This document shows, in pieces, positions 1 through 8,560 of a stretch of DNA of 17,623 nucleotides. The stretch spans positions 1 to 17,623 of the forward strand of contig BDIU01000570.1 of NCBI GenBank assembly GCA_002118135.1. The letters run 5' to 3'. The DNA comes from Trebouxia sp. TZW2008 (lineage: Eukaryota > Chlorophyta > Trebouxiophyceae > Trebouxiales > Trebouxiaceae). The first letter of the stretch is position 1. Each line of letters starts with the position of its first letter. The notes under the pieces were generated by a model. It did not search any database and had not been told where the DNA came from. It saw only the letters and a list, made by a program, of their open reading frames with translations. A program made the position numbers and the translations under genes.

Positions 1-512
1 CGACTTCTGCCTTGAATCAAAGATTCAGGCAAGGTAGGTAAGCCGCTGAAGTCACTTTCACACCTCGGGGACTCACATACTAGTGTTTGGCAACTTCAAA
101 AGTAGCCACCTGATCGAACAAGCATCTGAGCAGCAAGCGCTGAACGTACAACAGAACAAGCTGCCGCGTTCACAAATCTGATACCATCAGGCCGATACAC
201 TCAGCTTTGCCTGCTCAACGACGTTTGACCTGCGAACCGGCACATGGCCGAGGGGAAGCTGGCCAGAGGCCAACCTCTGCTCGAATCCCGTCTGTCCCGG
301 TCAAGGTCAAAGAAGGCAAGCTTTGATGGTCAGATGTTTTCGCGAGATTGCTTGTGATGCGATGGAAAATGTTTGAAAACACATGGACCGCGTGAGACTT
401 GACATTTTCGGTGCGGCAGCGGTGGATCTGCCGTTTGACGTACGCGTGGAACAAAACATACCTGGGAGCGGATTTATGCTGCCCTCTGCACCAGGTAGGA
501 TTCGGGCTGTGA
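1..512. other. Anonymous left-edge sequence, no gene recognised
   Basis: No family is recognisable on either strand. A minus-strand frame is open over about 215-619, but its peptide shows no motif I know, so I do not call it a gene. A TCGAATCCC string near 287 looks like part of a tRNA T-arm, but no cloverleaf surrounds it. Confidence 0.5.
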
Positions 513-840
513 TTGAGCTGCGGACTTGAAATGCCAGAAGAGCAGAAGTCCTCAAGGTGCATGCTTTTGCAGTCATTGATGACGAGCGTCACGCGACATC
601 CGTGGCCCTGCAGCACCATGACAAGTTCAACACGGTCGTGTGTCTGCTTGGCAGCGCGTACGACCTATGCGGTCCGATCCCTCTCAGTGTGCGCGGCATC
701 AACCAGACAATGCTTGTCTCCTCTGTTTGCCGCATGCATCACTTTCAACCAGCAAGACTGCAGAAATATTCTCAAGCTGACAACTTGTTGAAAAACTTAA
801 GAATGTGTACAGGACATTGTGCTGCATGAGTTGCTGACTG
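513..840 (+). other. Open frame with faint BEL/Pao-protease-like start
   Basis: A + strand frame from 557 (GTG) to 829 encodes about 90 residues starting VHAFAVIDDERHATS. The pattern hydrophobic-I-D-D-x-x-x-x-(S/T) vaguely recalls the start of aspartic-protease-like domains in BEL/Pao-type polyproteins, where I expect something like LIDDQSxRS. The resemblance is one short motif and the rest of the frame does not match clearly. It is most likely a decayed repeat fragment or chance. No start context, intron boundary or neighbouring pol domain supports it. Confidence 0.2.
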
Positions 841-841
841 C

Positions 842-1117
842 ATGGCAGCCACTGCCCAATGTCCACGGTCAGCAGCTGGATATGGATACCTTCATGGTGG
901 GCTTCAATTGCACACTATCATCATGAGCTTTTCAAGCTGCATAACTAAATCTGTGCCGATGCAGAACTTGATGATTGAGGTTTTGGAAAAATTTACAAGC
1001 ATGCTTCAAGACATGTTGCAAGAGGCAGACCTGGCTGTTGACCGCTTTGAAGCCCATCTGCAAAACAGTTTGCAGAATGCTTTGGCATACAAACAAGACA
1101 AACAAAGCGTCAGGTGA
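842..1117 (+). other. Unrecognised 91-codon open frame, helical C-terminal half
   Basis: The frame opens with ATG at 842. The second half (from about 959) reads like a helix-rich protein segment, for example MIEVLEKFTSMLQDMLQEA, with regularly spaced hydrophobic residues as in an amphipathic or coiled-coil helix, and ends in a TGA at 1115-1117. No homology is recognised and nothing around it looks like a promoter or splice site. It may be a decayed coding fragment of a repeat or chance. Confidence 0.18.
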
Positions 1118-2475
1118 AATTGATTTGCAGCTACCATGCATGAATCCCCTACGCAGTGTGTCTCATTTGTGAGCCCTAAGCTGGCACAATGCTTTGTAGA
1201 CAGCGCTACATCCCAGCAAACTCACAAGCGGCTGCTTGGCTACATAACTTAGAGTTTACTAGCAACATAGATAAAGATTGGCAATGAATGCAGGTATGTC
1301 AGAGAGCTACTTCATCAACAAATTCAACAGCCTTTGCATGCTTCTCATCGGACCACGCACTCTGCGGAGGTCAGACAGGTTCTGCGCTTCTGGGCCATGC
1401 TTCAGCATCGTCAGAGATCACGACCCTTGACGGTAAGTTCACAATCTGCGTCAGCTCTTGATCAGCACAACAAGCGTAGCTTGTGAAGTCAATGCGTGAA
1501 CGTGATTGATCAACCAATGCAGGAAGCAGAGTTTCTACAAATTCGACATGAGACAGGTTTTACAACAACACGAATTAGGCAATGGTTAAGAAATTTTCAA
1601 AGAACGCATGCAAGGCTTGACCATCCTCAATGAGCAAAGAAACTTGTTGTCTTGTGTGCCGAGCTTTGCTTGGATTGAGGTCATATGAGGGTAGTTTGAC
1701 ACATAGGTTGTGAATGTGCTCATGGACGTCCACCATTGCACATGTCGTGATGCTGAGGCATACAGCTTGATTGCTTGACTGCTTGGCATGCATACAATTT
1801 CCCTTATCGCTCAACTTTCCACTCCACAGCATGACTAATCAGGTTCCCAAAAAGGAAAAAGCTGTCACATCACCCATTGTGAACTTTGAGTATGCATAGT
1901 CATAGGTTACCAATTTTCCTTGCTTGTTTGCTCAGTATTTGGTGCAAGGCCTATCTCCTCTGTTGACCATAAGGTTGACCCTAGACTTGGAGGCGTGCTG
2001 ATAGCTACAAGCTTGCAAGGATGACAATAGATAGTAGTTTCCCATTTTTGTCCTTTCCTCAGTTGACACACCTATGTAAACATGAATCAATGCATCGATC
2101 TAAAGTTGCATGAGTGTGGAATCAGCATCAAAAGCTAAATTTAAGCTCACCATGTGAGAACGCTGCCATTGATGGCAAGCAAAGATATCATTGCCTTTGA
2201 GGCTGAAAGTGATTTGGCACATGACAGTGCTTGTGACACGCAAGCTGATGCGTATGCCGCACAAGCTCGCACAGAAAACAGATTTCATACAGCTCTTGGT
2301 GCTGCTGCGTCTGTGTTGAACAGTGAACTGAGCTATAGTAGCGGAAAAATTTGTTGATATTAGGACAAAACTTTCCTTGGAAAAAAGCCTGCCTTTTCAA
2401 TCAGCAGCTTGTAAGATTTGGTCAGAGGCACATCAGGGAAAGGATAAGTTGTAGCAAAGCTTGCTAACTGCAAAG
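1118..2475. other. Anonymous AT-richer stretch with scattered short open frames
   Basis: No gene family is recognised. A minus-strand frame (1575-1832, 85 codons) and a short + frame (2154-2357, 67 codons, including KDIIAFEAESDLAHDS) look mildly protein-like but carry no motif. A consensus-like splice donor GTAAGT occurs at 1433-1438 after an open + frame, with no partner exon that I could identify. I read this as old, decayed repeat or intergenic DNA outside element A. Confidence 0.4.
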
Positions 2476-2647
2476 TGTCTTGCGGTATCAATCGATCGCG
2501 GTGACTGTTTACTCACTCATTATACCTGAATCTACGGTGTACGTACCCTGTTGAACAAACCTACGTATTCACATCTGTCTACGCTACTTCGTCTACCTGT
2601 TCGCTGTCTTGCAGCGTCTTCTACTCTCAACGGCGACATCTTTCTCA
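2476..2647 (+). repeat. Candidate 5' LTR of element A
   Basis: This segment aligns with 9316-9469. Shared blocks include CTACC(T/C)GTT(C/T)GCTGTCTT and ACTCTCAACGGCGA, and the CATTxTAxCTGAAT block near 2518. Over the best 50 or so bases I count roughly 78 percent identity by eye. It starts TGTC and ends TTTCTCA, fitting TG...CA termini. The left boundary is weaker than the right because similarity fades upstream of about 2498. The position ahead of gag and on the same strand as its partner supports an LTR rather than a random dispersed repeat. Confidence 0.6.
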
Positions 2648-2652
2648 TAGTA

Positions 2653-2664
2653 TGGTGCATATCG
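2653..2664 (+). promoter_or_regulatory. Possible tRNA primer-binding site
   Basis: TGGTGCATATCG starts with TGG, complementary to a tRNA CCA end, five bases after the proposed end of the 5' LTR. This is where minus-strand priming occurs in LTR retrotransposons. I cannot assign the tRNA, and it is not the common initiator-Met form (TGGTATCAGAGC). Support is position plus TGG only. Confidence 0.25.
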
Positions 2665-3049
2665 TCTCACATCTGAAACTGGCATGCGCACCATGGGATG
2701 TCGAATCTTGCAAGCAATTGGTCAAAGGGATCACATGCGCATGTAGGTCTTCAAGCTTATTCTTACTACCTTGAATGTCTGAGTATTTGATGAGATTTGC
2801 CACATGCGATCAGACTTGTTGGCTGGCCAAAGCGTGTAGACTCTCTTTCTCTCACTGCCACCAGTCTAGCGGCAATAGAAAACACCTGCAGTGATGAACA
2901 GCTGTGATGAACATATATGCATTCCAATCAGGGGTATACAGGGGCTGAAACAAAGGGGTTTGCCCACATTATGTGCGGGCTATACTATTCACGTACTGTT
3001 ATTGATGCAATTTTGTGCGGGTGGCACATCCGCCATGCGCGGTTTGGGT

Positions 3050-3085
3050 GGCTCCCCCGCTAGGGAAAGTGGGGGGTTTATAGCC
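3050..3085. other. Nested stem-loop, GGCT...CCCCCGC/GTGGGGG...AGCC
   Basis: CCCCCGC (3054-3060) can pair with GTGGGGG (3069-3075), with one G-U pair, around an 8-base loop TAGGGAAA. GGCT (3050-3053) can pair with AGCC (3082-3085) outside it. Just upstream, GCGGGTGGCACATCCGC (about 3018-3034) is a second imperfect hairpin and GCCCACATTATGTGCGGGC (about 2964-2982) a third. Function unknown. Clustering of three hairpins in the odd-composition block is what makes them notable. Confidence 0.45.
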
Positions 3086-3559
3086 CTGATTACAAATTGG
3101 TTTCGGAGCCGCCTCGACAGATCAGGAACTTGGAGTAAATGCTTGGGTATACTGATTAGCGCGGTGAGGTATTTAGTGCTCGTGTCGAGTTCTCTGTTGA
3201 CAAATTGGGATTCAGAGCTTGCGCTGTTTAGCACAAGTTGGACCAAAAGCTTGACCGGATCATGCCCTGGGCCCTCCCAAGTCACCTCAAGACCTACAGA
3301 TCCTGCAGAATTCTCAGATTCTCTGGTTGATGGTGAAGCTATCAACAAGACGATTGACGAATATGGCCCTCGGTGGACTGCTTCAGTCCAGCCGTCTTGG
3401 CCTCTCGTGCTCAGGTGCGGGCGGTGAATGCTTCTGAAGGTACATCGGCATGCTATCTGCTACTGACCTTTTGGGCACTTCGCCAAGTGACAAGCCCAAT
3501 GCATCTTCTACTCCATCTCTGCTGCCATTTGACAAAGCAGCTGATGCCTCACTACCTGC

Positions 3560-4510
3560 TAGCCTCTACCTTTCGCAACTGCATTTGCTGTTGACAGTGC
3601 ATGTCTACGTCATGTATTGCTACAGCCCGGAATGTTTGAGAAAACCTCTCTTGAACATGGCTGTGCCAGCTGGTTCATCTCTTACAAAGATTGCCTGGCT
3701 TCTCTCAGAACCAGTGGGCTGTTGTAGCCAGTCACTTCCTTGAACAGTCACCTCTACGTCTTTGGCAGTCTCACAGAAAGGTACTGCTTGCTGCCCATGA
3801 TTACAGAGTCTGCTCTTGGGACCACCTCAGGGACTGGACCCTTGAAAGTTCTGTCTGTGTAATCATGAGCAGCATGCTGTTGACACCGTTGAAGATTTAA
3901 AACGCCTCCCTTAGGAGGCTTCTCAACGTTGAGGCTTCTCATCCTCATGTAAATTCTGGCGGCGGCGTTTTAGATCTTCAACGGTGGAAAAGCTCTTGCA
4001 GCTGCAACAAACTGCTTGTGCTGCAGAGTACAAGTCTGTGCATGATGCTCTTGCTGCACAAATTAAGCTGCCTATAGCAGCATGCATGTTGTTCTGGTTC
4101 AAGGCTGAGATCAGGGATGACTGCAAGACTGAACCTGTCACGCATTCTGCCTACGCTGACATTGCAAGAGCACAGTAGACTGCTGTTGCTGCTGAAGCTC
4201 ATGTCTTTTGCAGCTGCAGTAAACGCCAAGAAGCGCTCAACATCTGACAGCAGGCGTCCTTCTTTGGCAGCTGCCTCTGTCAAGCCAAAGACTGTTCACT
4301 ACCTCAAATGTGACTGGGCAGATGAAATGCTTGAGTGTGCTAAGACTGGCACACTCAAGGACACCAATGGTGTCATGAGGACCTGGATATTTCCCTACCT
4401 GTCAGTGCAAGCCGCCATGTACCTTTGCTGCCTAAGGACCTTGTCAAAATTCACTAGGCCAAAGGGGGCCTGCTTCTACAAGCACTGCACAGAAGATCAC
4501 AGCTAGTGGC
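3560..4510 (+). pseudogene. gag: Decayed gag of element A
   Basis: Gag is the structural protein that packages retrotransposon RNA. Three + frames together give a Ty3/gypsy-type gag. The core starts near 3690 with NQWAVVASHFLEQSPLRLWQ, the usual region with a conserved Trp and a following W..L..W block (SWDHLRDWTLES). It passes through NHEQHAVDT (3861-3887), is interrupted by a 96-bp palindromic insertion, and resumes at 3984 with VEKLLQLQQTACAAEYKSVH, then IKLPIAACMLFWFKAEIRDD. A TAG near 4176 stops that frame, and the frame opening at 4117 carries the lysine-rich tail (NAKKRSTSDSRRPS). At about 4470-4503 GACFYKHCTEDHS may be the remains of a CCHC zinc knuckle, but the final Cys is out of frame behind stops. 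The N-terminal boundary is not defined. The assignment rests on the overall pattern and on its position before the protease. Confidence 0.7.
3884..3986. mobile_element. 96-bp palindromic (MITE/foldback-like) insertion inside gag
   Basis: A 23-base inverted repeat (3884-3906 and 3964-3986, 22 of 23 bases complementary) encloses 57 bases. Removing 3888-3983 (96 bases, a multiple of three) joins gag codons for HAVDT directly to VEKLLQLQQ in the same frame, so the intervening DNA looks inserted. The inside holds a hairpin GCCTCC/GGAGGC (3904-3919), a perfect 12-base palindrome CTCAACGTTGAG (3922-3933), and two copies of GAGGCTTCTCA 16 bases apart (3915 and 3931). It has no coding capacity. The outermost bases CACC/GGTG of the repeat may be host sequence, and I see no clear target-site duplication. 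The alternative is a local inverted duplication of gag sequence formed by replication slippage. Confidence 0.6.
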
Positions 4511-4690
4511 GCTAGACTTGCTCAGAAGAGCTACGACTCCATGGTGAGCAAGAAGTAGCAATCATTGCCTTCCTCTGGTTCTACTGCCTTCATGCAGACT
4601 TGCTATGAGCTGCTGCATTCACCTATACCTTCTGCTCTGGATGACTGTCCTAAGTCAACTGCATCAGTGCACCAGATGTGCGCGTTCTGA
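4511..4690 (+). other. Gag to methyltransferase linker of element A
   Basis: Low-complexity coding remnants rich in Ser, Leu and Cys codons link gag to the next domain. No motif is recognised in this piece. Confidence 0.4.
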
Positions 4691-5110
4691 TTGGCTTACA
4701 GTGAGGACAGAAGGCTTGTGCAGCCTTTGTTCTCAGAGTGCGAAAACCTCTCAGGGCGCACATTCACCTTGGATGCTGCAGCTAATGGTAGTGGCGATAA
4801 CGTGTACTGCACTCACTCTAACAGTCCTTCTTATTCCTCCTTGTCTACGGCGCACACTGGTCACATCTGGATGCACCTTTCCCTCAGCTACATCCCTGCA
4901 GCATTACCTGCATTGCAAGCACTTGTCACCTGACACTACATCAGCGTGTGTTCTACTTCCTGGCTACCTACTGCCAACATGAAGTCTCTGCTGTCTGGCA
5001 TGCGCTTGTTGAAGCCCTTCACAAAGGGCTCTGCTCTGTTTTTGCAAGTATCGCGCACTGGTCCATCTCTCACCTCTCCTGGTGTACCTATTTATGTCTA
5101 CACTGATGTA
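4691..5110 (+). pseudogene. Dam-like adenine-methyltransferase domain remnant (element A polyprotein)
   Basis: Between gag and protease, two + frames give a domain not expected in a textbook Ty3/gypsy element. Frame 4691-4933 contains SGRTFTLDAAANGSGDN (about 4754-4804), then GHIWMHLSLSYIPAAL (about 4859-4906). A shift leads to LQHYLHCKHLSPDTTSACVL (from 4896), and another shift at 4979 to MKSLLSGMRLLKPFTKGSAL, ending near GVPIYVYTD (about 5081-5107). The order F-T-L-D-x-A-A, then a short spacer, then G-x-x-W followed by the N/D-P-P-Y/F position, then a hydrophobic strand with LLP, matches the phage-type Dam family of DNA N6-adenine methyltransferases. The catalytic N/D-P-P-Y/F position reads HLSLSY here, so even without the frameshifts it would be inactive. 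Comparable domains are known in DIRS-type retrotransposons. The function in element A is unknown. Confidence 0.5.
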
Positions 5111-5253
5111 CCTAGTGATGAGTGTCCTCTTCTTTGGAAAATGCAGCTATTCTCAGATTACATCATGCAAAGCCTTCTGATGCTTCTGCTGTTTATCCAG
5201 GATCTGATGCTGACGAGCGCCTTCCTATGCGAAAAGGCACCTGTTGAGGATCA

Positions 5254-5570
5254 TATGGAGCTCAGCTGGGCCTACCTGTGCTTCTGGATACTGGAGCTAC
5301 TAGACACTTTGTTAGCCCTAGGGTCTCAAACCAGCTGGCAGCTTCCTATACTTCTTCTTCTGCTGAGCTGCTGCTTGGACAACTCTGAAGCCCCAATTTT
5401 GGGCAAGGTCAGGCTGCGCAACAGGCTGCAAAACTTCACTGTTACATTTACTTGCTATGTGACTGACCTTTGTGATGGGTCTGACTTGATTCTATGCAGT
5501 TCTAAGCATCCAAGCGTGCTGTCCTAGACTGTGCTTTGGTGATCGTCTACATTGCAAACCGACTTGTTGT
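5254..5570 (+). pseudogene. Decayed retroviral-type aspartic protease of element A
   Basis: The protease cleaves the gag-pol polyprotein as a homodimer. Frame 1 gives QLGLPVLLDTGATRHF with the catalytic D-T-G-A intact at 5287-5298, followed by VSPRVSNQLAAS and a TGA at 5386-5388. The reading continues in frame 2 from 5384 as SEAPILGKVRLRNRLQNF and TCYVTDLCDGSDLIL, the usual flap and C-terminal strands. A further shift near 5510 gives SKRAVLDCALVIVY, matching the segment after the protease in related elements. The usual G-D-x-W-L at the C-terminus is broken. With two frameshifts and a stop no active enzyme can form, though the active-site triad survives. Confidence 0.8.
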
Positions 5571-5753
5571 GCTCAGGCTGAGATGTCTCTTTAGCATGGC
5601 TGTCGCTCGTTCCTTGTCCTTGTAACCAATGATGAAATTGCCAATGCAAGCCTTGCCACTGCAAGAGTGTCTACTGAACCTGTCTCTTTGAGCTTGACAC
5701 CTGGCCCTTGTACTTCTTCTTCAGCTGATGCCTAGGATGGTGAGCATTTTGAC
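5571..5753 (+). other. Protease to RT linker of element A
   Basis: Decayed spacer between protease and reverse transcriptase, with no motif. Frames are interrupted by several stops. Confidence 0.4.
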
Positions 5754-6600
5754 TTGCATGCACACATTGGCAAACTGCAGCAAGACTATGCTGATGTGTT
5801 TGCAGAACCCTCTGGCTTGCCTTTTGACAGAGGAGGTGAACATGTCATCCCTCTACCTGATTTGCAGCCTCTTTTCCAATGTATGTATAGGTTGGCACCT
5901 ACAGAGCTGCAGAAGTTGCAATGGCAAGTCACTGATATGCTGGCTAAGAAGCTCATTGAACCCTCAACTGGCCCCTGTGACGCCCCTATCTTGTTTGTGG
6001 AGAAGAAGATTGGTAATCTCAGAGTGATGTTGCACTATCGTGCCTTGAACACGGTCACAAGCAAGAACTGCTACCTGCTGCCTCGCATTGATGATCTCCT
6101 TGGTAAGCTATCTGGTGCACGCTGCTTTTCCTGTCTTGATGCAGCCTCTAGTTGTCCCCAAAACACATGCCTCAGACTGCATTCAGGACGCCTTTGGGTC
6201 ACCACCTATTCAGGGTCTTGCCTTTTGGTATGACCAATGCACCTGCTACCTTGCAAGCTGTCATGAGCAAGCTGTTCAGCCCGCCTAAGTTCCATGTTGA
6301 TAGATCTATTAAATCTATTGATCACATTCTAGTCTTCAGCGAGACTGCTGCTGAGCACAAGCTGCACTTAATATACATTGCCATGATCGTCAAGTATCAC
6401 AAATACAAGGATTTCTGGCAAATCTATGCAGACATCAAATATTTTTCAAAGCATCTAAGTGTGTTTGGGGTCAAACAGAGCTGAGGTACCTTGGCCACAT
6501 TGTTAGCAAGGACGGAGTCAAGCCTGATCCTGAAATGGTGCAAGCTGTTGCAGACTCGGCACAACCTACTTGTTTGCGTGAGGTCCAGCAATTTCTGGGT
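5754..6600 (+). pseudogene. Decayed Ty3/gypsy reverse transcriptase of element A
   Basis: RT copies the element RNA into DNA. Frame 3 from 5754 gives GKLQQDYADVFAEPSGLPFD, MYRLAPTELQKLQWQV, LIEPSTGPCDAPILFVEKK, LRVMLHYRALNTVTSKNCY and LPRIDDLLGKLSGARCFSCL, with the first catalytic Asp in CLDAASS (6138-6140). About 20 bases covering the usual G-Y-H-Q-I-R part are missing or scrambled. Frame 2 then reads PQTAFRTPLGHHLFRVLPFG and MTNAPATLQAVMSKLF. The Y-x-D-D motif is replaced by SIDHILVFS (6314-6340): Tyr to Ser and the second Asp to His, so the palm is dead. After decayed sequence, frame 1 resumes at about 6445 with SKCVWGQTELRYLGHIVSKD and PDPEMVQAVAD. Domain order and motif spacing match the family well. 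Two or more frameshifts are needed. Confidence 0.92.
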
Positions 6601-7090
6601 CTTCCCAATTTCTTCATCAACTGTATTCAAGGCTGTGCAATCATGACTAAACATCTCACTGACTTGAACAACAACAATGCTGTGTTCAAATGGGCACTCT
6701 TGTGCGACAAGTCTTCCAAGGCATTCAAGCAGGCGCTTACTCATGGTCCAGTTTCAACTCTACCTGTTCCTAGCAAGCCATTTGAGCTTATGTGTGGTGC
6801 TTCAGGCTTTGGCTTGGTGCTGTCAGCATCAATACCAAACTGTTATTGCAAAAGGACTGCTGCAGAGCCTAATCATGTTGTCATTAAGCAGGAGCTACTG
6901 GCGACTGCAGAGGCTTTGCGTGTCTTCCGCTGCTATCTCATGTCAGGTCAGCAGTTTACTCTGATCGGCCTGACACCGTTTTGGAGACTCACTCTACTCT
7001 GTCTCGCCGTCAGGCTTGCTGCAGTCAGTATCTGCAATTTCTGTTGGGTCCAGAGACCTGGCAGACTGAATGTTTCAAACCCTCTCAGTT
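6601..7090 (+). pseudogene. Decayed RNase H and connection domain of element A
   Basis: This degrades RNA in the RNA-DNA hybrid during reverse transcription. Frame 1 continues from RT: LREVQQFLGLPNFFINCIQG (thumb and connection), then STLPVPSKPFELMCGASGFG (about 6757-6816), which corresponds to the P-F-E-x-x-C-D-A-S block. The first catalytic Asp is Gly here (6796-6798). IKQELLATAEALRVFRCYLM (about 6883-6942) keeps the E-L-L-A motif. The rest is split: a different frame gives TLSRRQACCSQYLQF near 6995, and frame 1 gives the final RPGRLNVSNPLSCN (about 7048-7090), the junction to integrase. Loss of the metal-binding Asp and a frameshift mean no activity. Confidence 0.88.
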
Positions 7091-7431
7091 GCAACACGAT
7101 CTTCAAGCACCTCAACGACCTAGTTTCTGTTCATAAGCCTGGGAGTACTACTGCTGTGCCTTGCAATGCTGACTGCAAGAAGTCAAATGGATTGTTTGTT
7201 GTCACTACTAGGAGAGCTGCTACGAAGCAGTCTGCTTCCACCCCAGCACCTGCTGATGCAGACAACCAAAGCTTGCCTTCCCTCTTCCGCTTTGCCTGAG
7301 GACATAGCTGATCAGCATGCTGGAGTCATTCCTGCATCTGCTCCTGCTAAGCGCAAGCATGATGCGTCTCCACCAGCCATTGAAGTTATCACTTGGCCTA
7401 TTGGCAAGCGCAATCAGCCTTCTGCTGACTT
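7091..7431 (+). other. RNase H to integrase linker of element A
   Basis: A linker rich in Ala, Pro and Ser, open in two overlapping frames (to 7299 and 7166-7435), with KRKHDASPPAIEV and WPIGKRNQPS. Such low-complexity spacers are usual between RNase H and integrase. No motif. Confidence 0.5.
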
Positions 7432-8540
7432 TTGATTGTCTCCTCTGATGACATTTCTTCTTCAGTGAAGCCTGTGTTGGCTCAGGAGCCTGATGATGTG
7501 TTCCTTGAGCCAGCTCTGGATGATGACAACACTGAGGCATATAATACTGACCCTCTCGCTCTTGCTGATGAGAACAGAATGGCAAGCATGTCTTTCATAG
7601 ATGGTCTGTGGTGGAAGGATGACCGCATGGTGGTGCCCAATTCCCCGGCTAAGCGCTGGATCCTCCAGGACATGCGTGATCATTTTATGGTTGCCCGCCT
7701 GGGCGTTCACAACACCCTAAAAGCTATCACCAGCTGCTTCTACTGGCATGGTGCCAACACGGAGGTGCGCAACTATGGTTGGCATTGCCCAAGTGGTCCA
7801 AATGCAACTTATTCATCTTGCAAAGCCGTCTGGCTTACTACAGCCCCCAGATGTGCCACATTGACCTTTTCATACTGTCACTACTGAATACACCGCTGCT
7901 CTACTGCTGACGCCAAATGGCAACAATGTTTTTGTGTGTCAATATCATAGATACGTCTATGCAGTGACTTGCTCAGACAAATCAGATGCTCTTTCGCGGG
8001 CAAGTATGTATGTTGAACATGTTGTTCATCATGAGATAATGCATGTCATCATATCTGACCATAATCTTCCATTCAGCGGCAACTTCAACCAGGCACTTTC
8101 ATTTGTGCGTGGTAGTTGTTGAAAACTCTTTTCTGTATGCCATGCTCGGACTGACGATCAAACAGAGCGTATCACGAGAGTGGTCGAGGACATCCTGCAT
8201 CACTTTGTCTCTCCTGACATGACTGTTTGGGGTAAGAGTCTGTGCCTGGCTCATTTTGTCGTTAACAATGCATGGCATGAGACAGTGCAGCCGACTCCCT
8301 TCTACTTAAATCATGGCTGGGCTGCTGTAACCCCAACCGATGTTGTACTACCTCAGAGGATGAACATTGTCGACCCCGCCTCTTGCAAGATTGCTAAAAG
8401 CCTGCAAAAGCTGACAACACATGGTGCCGAGTTGCCTAGCAGCGCCAAGAGCGTTACTCCGATGCAAAGCATATTGTTGTCTTCTATGCAACCAGTGAGG
8501 ATATATTGCTTGTTTGAAGCTCAAGATCACTTGCACTAAC
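7432..8540 (+). pseudogene. Decayed Ty3/gypsy integrase of element A
   Basis: Integrase inserts the cDNA into the genome. Frame 1 (7432-7887) has an acidic leader, then FIDGLWWKDDRMVVPNSPAK, and the HHCC region LGVHNTLKAITSCFYWHGAN with VRNYGWHCPSGP, where the second Cys of CPxC is Gly. Frame 2 carries the catalytic core: HTVTTEYTAALLLTPNGNNV, with Glu at the position usually Asp, then IISDHNLPFSGNF, with the second Asp kept. After a TGA near 8120, RTDDQTERITRVVEDILHHF holds the Glu region, followed by LAHFVVNNAWHETVQPTPFY. Near 8430-8515 frame 1 gives RYSDAKHIVVFYATSEDILL. The frameshift, stops, missing zinc ligand and changed first acidic residue indicate loss of function. Confidence 0.9.
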
Positions 8541-8560
8541 AAGCTTGCGCTGAAACAAGG

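Larger units (their letters stand above)
2648..3450. other. Element A leader with a compositionally distinct block
   Basis: Between the candidate 5' LTR and recognisable gag there is no known domain. From about 2920 to 3350 composition changes: G and C runs increase (for example CCCCCGC and GTGGGGGG) and the TGC/GCA words that dominate the rest of the window become scarce. Long frames are open on both strands across it (+ 2891-3427, 178 codons; - 2989-3348, 119 codons). The end of the + frame (VDGEAINKTIDEYGPRW, about 3325-3375) could belong to an N-terminal gag extension. The block may be an insertion of different origin or a structured leader. I cannot name it. Confidence 0.4.

Noticed and set aside
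280..300. tRNA-like T-arm string CTCGAATCCC
   Set aside because: No acceptor, D-arm or anticodon arm can be drawn around it, and the T-loop lacks the usual TTC.
215..619. 134-codon minus-strand frame at the left edge
   Set aside because: No motif, no start context, and it overlaps another equally unconvincing frame on the + strand.
1433..1438. Consensus splice donor GTAAGT after an open + frame
   Set aside because: No acceptor and second exon with a compatible protein-like frame could be found, and the upstream frame shows no homology.
3906..3941. Possible rho-independent terminator (GCCTCC/GGAGGC hairpin)
   Set aside because: No T-run follows, the context is a eukaryotic retroelement, and the hairpin is better explained as part of the palindromic insertion.
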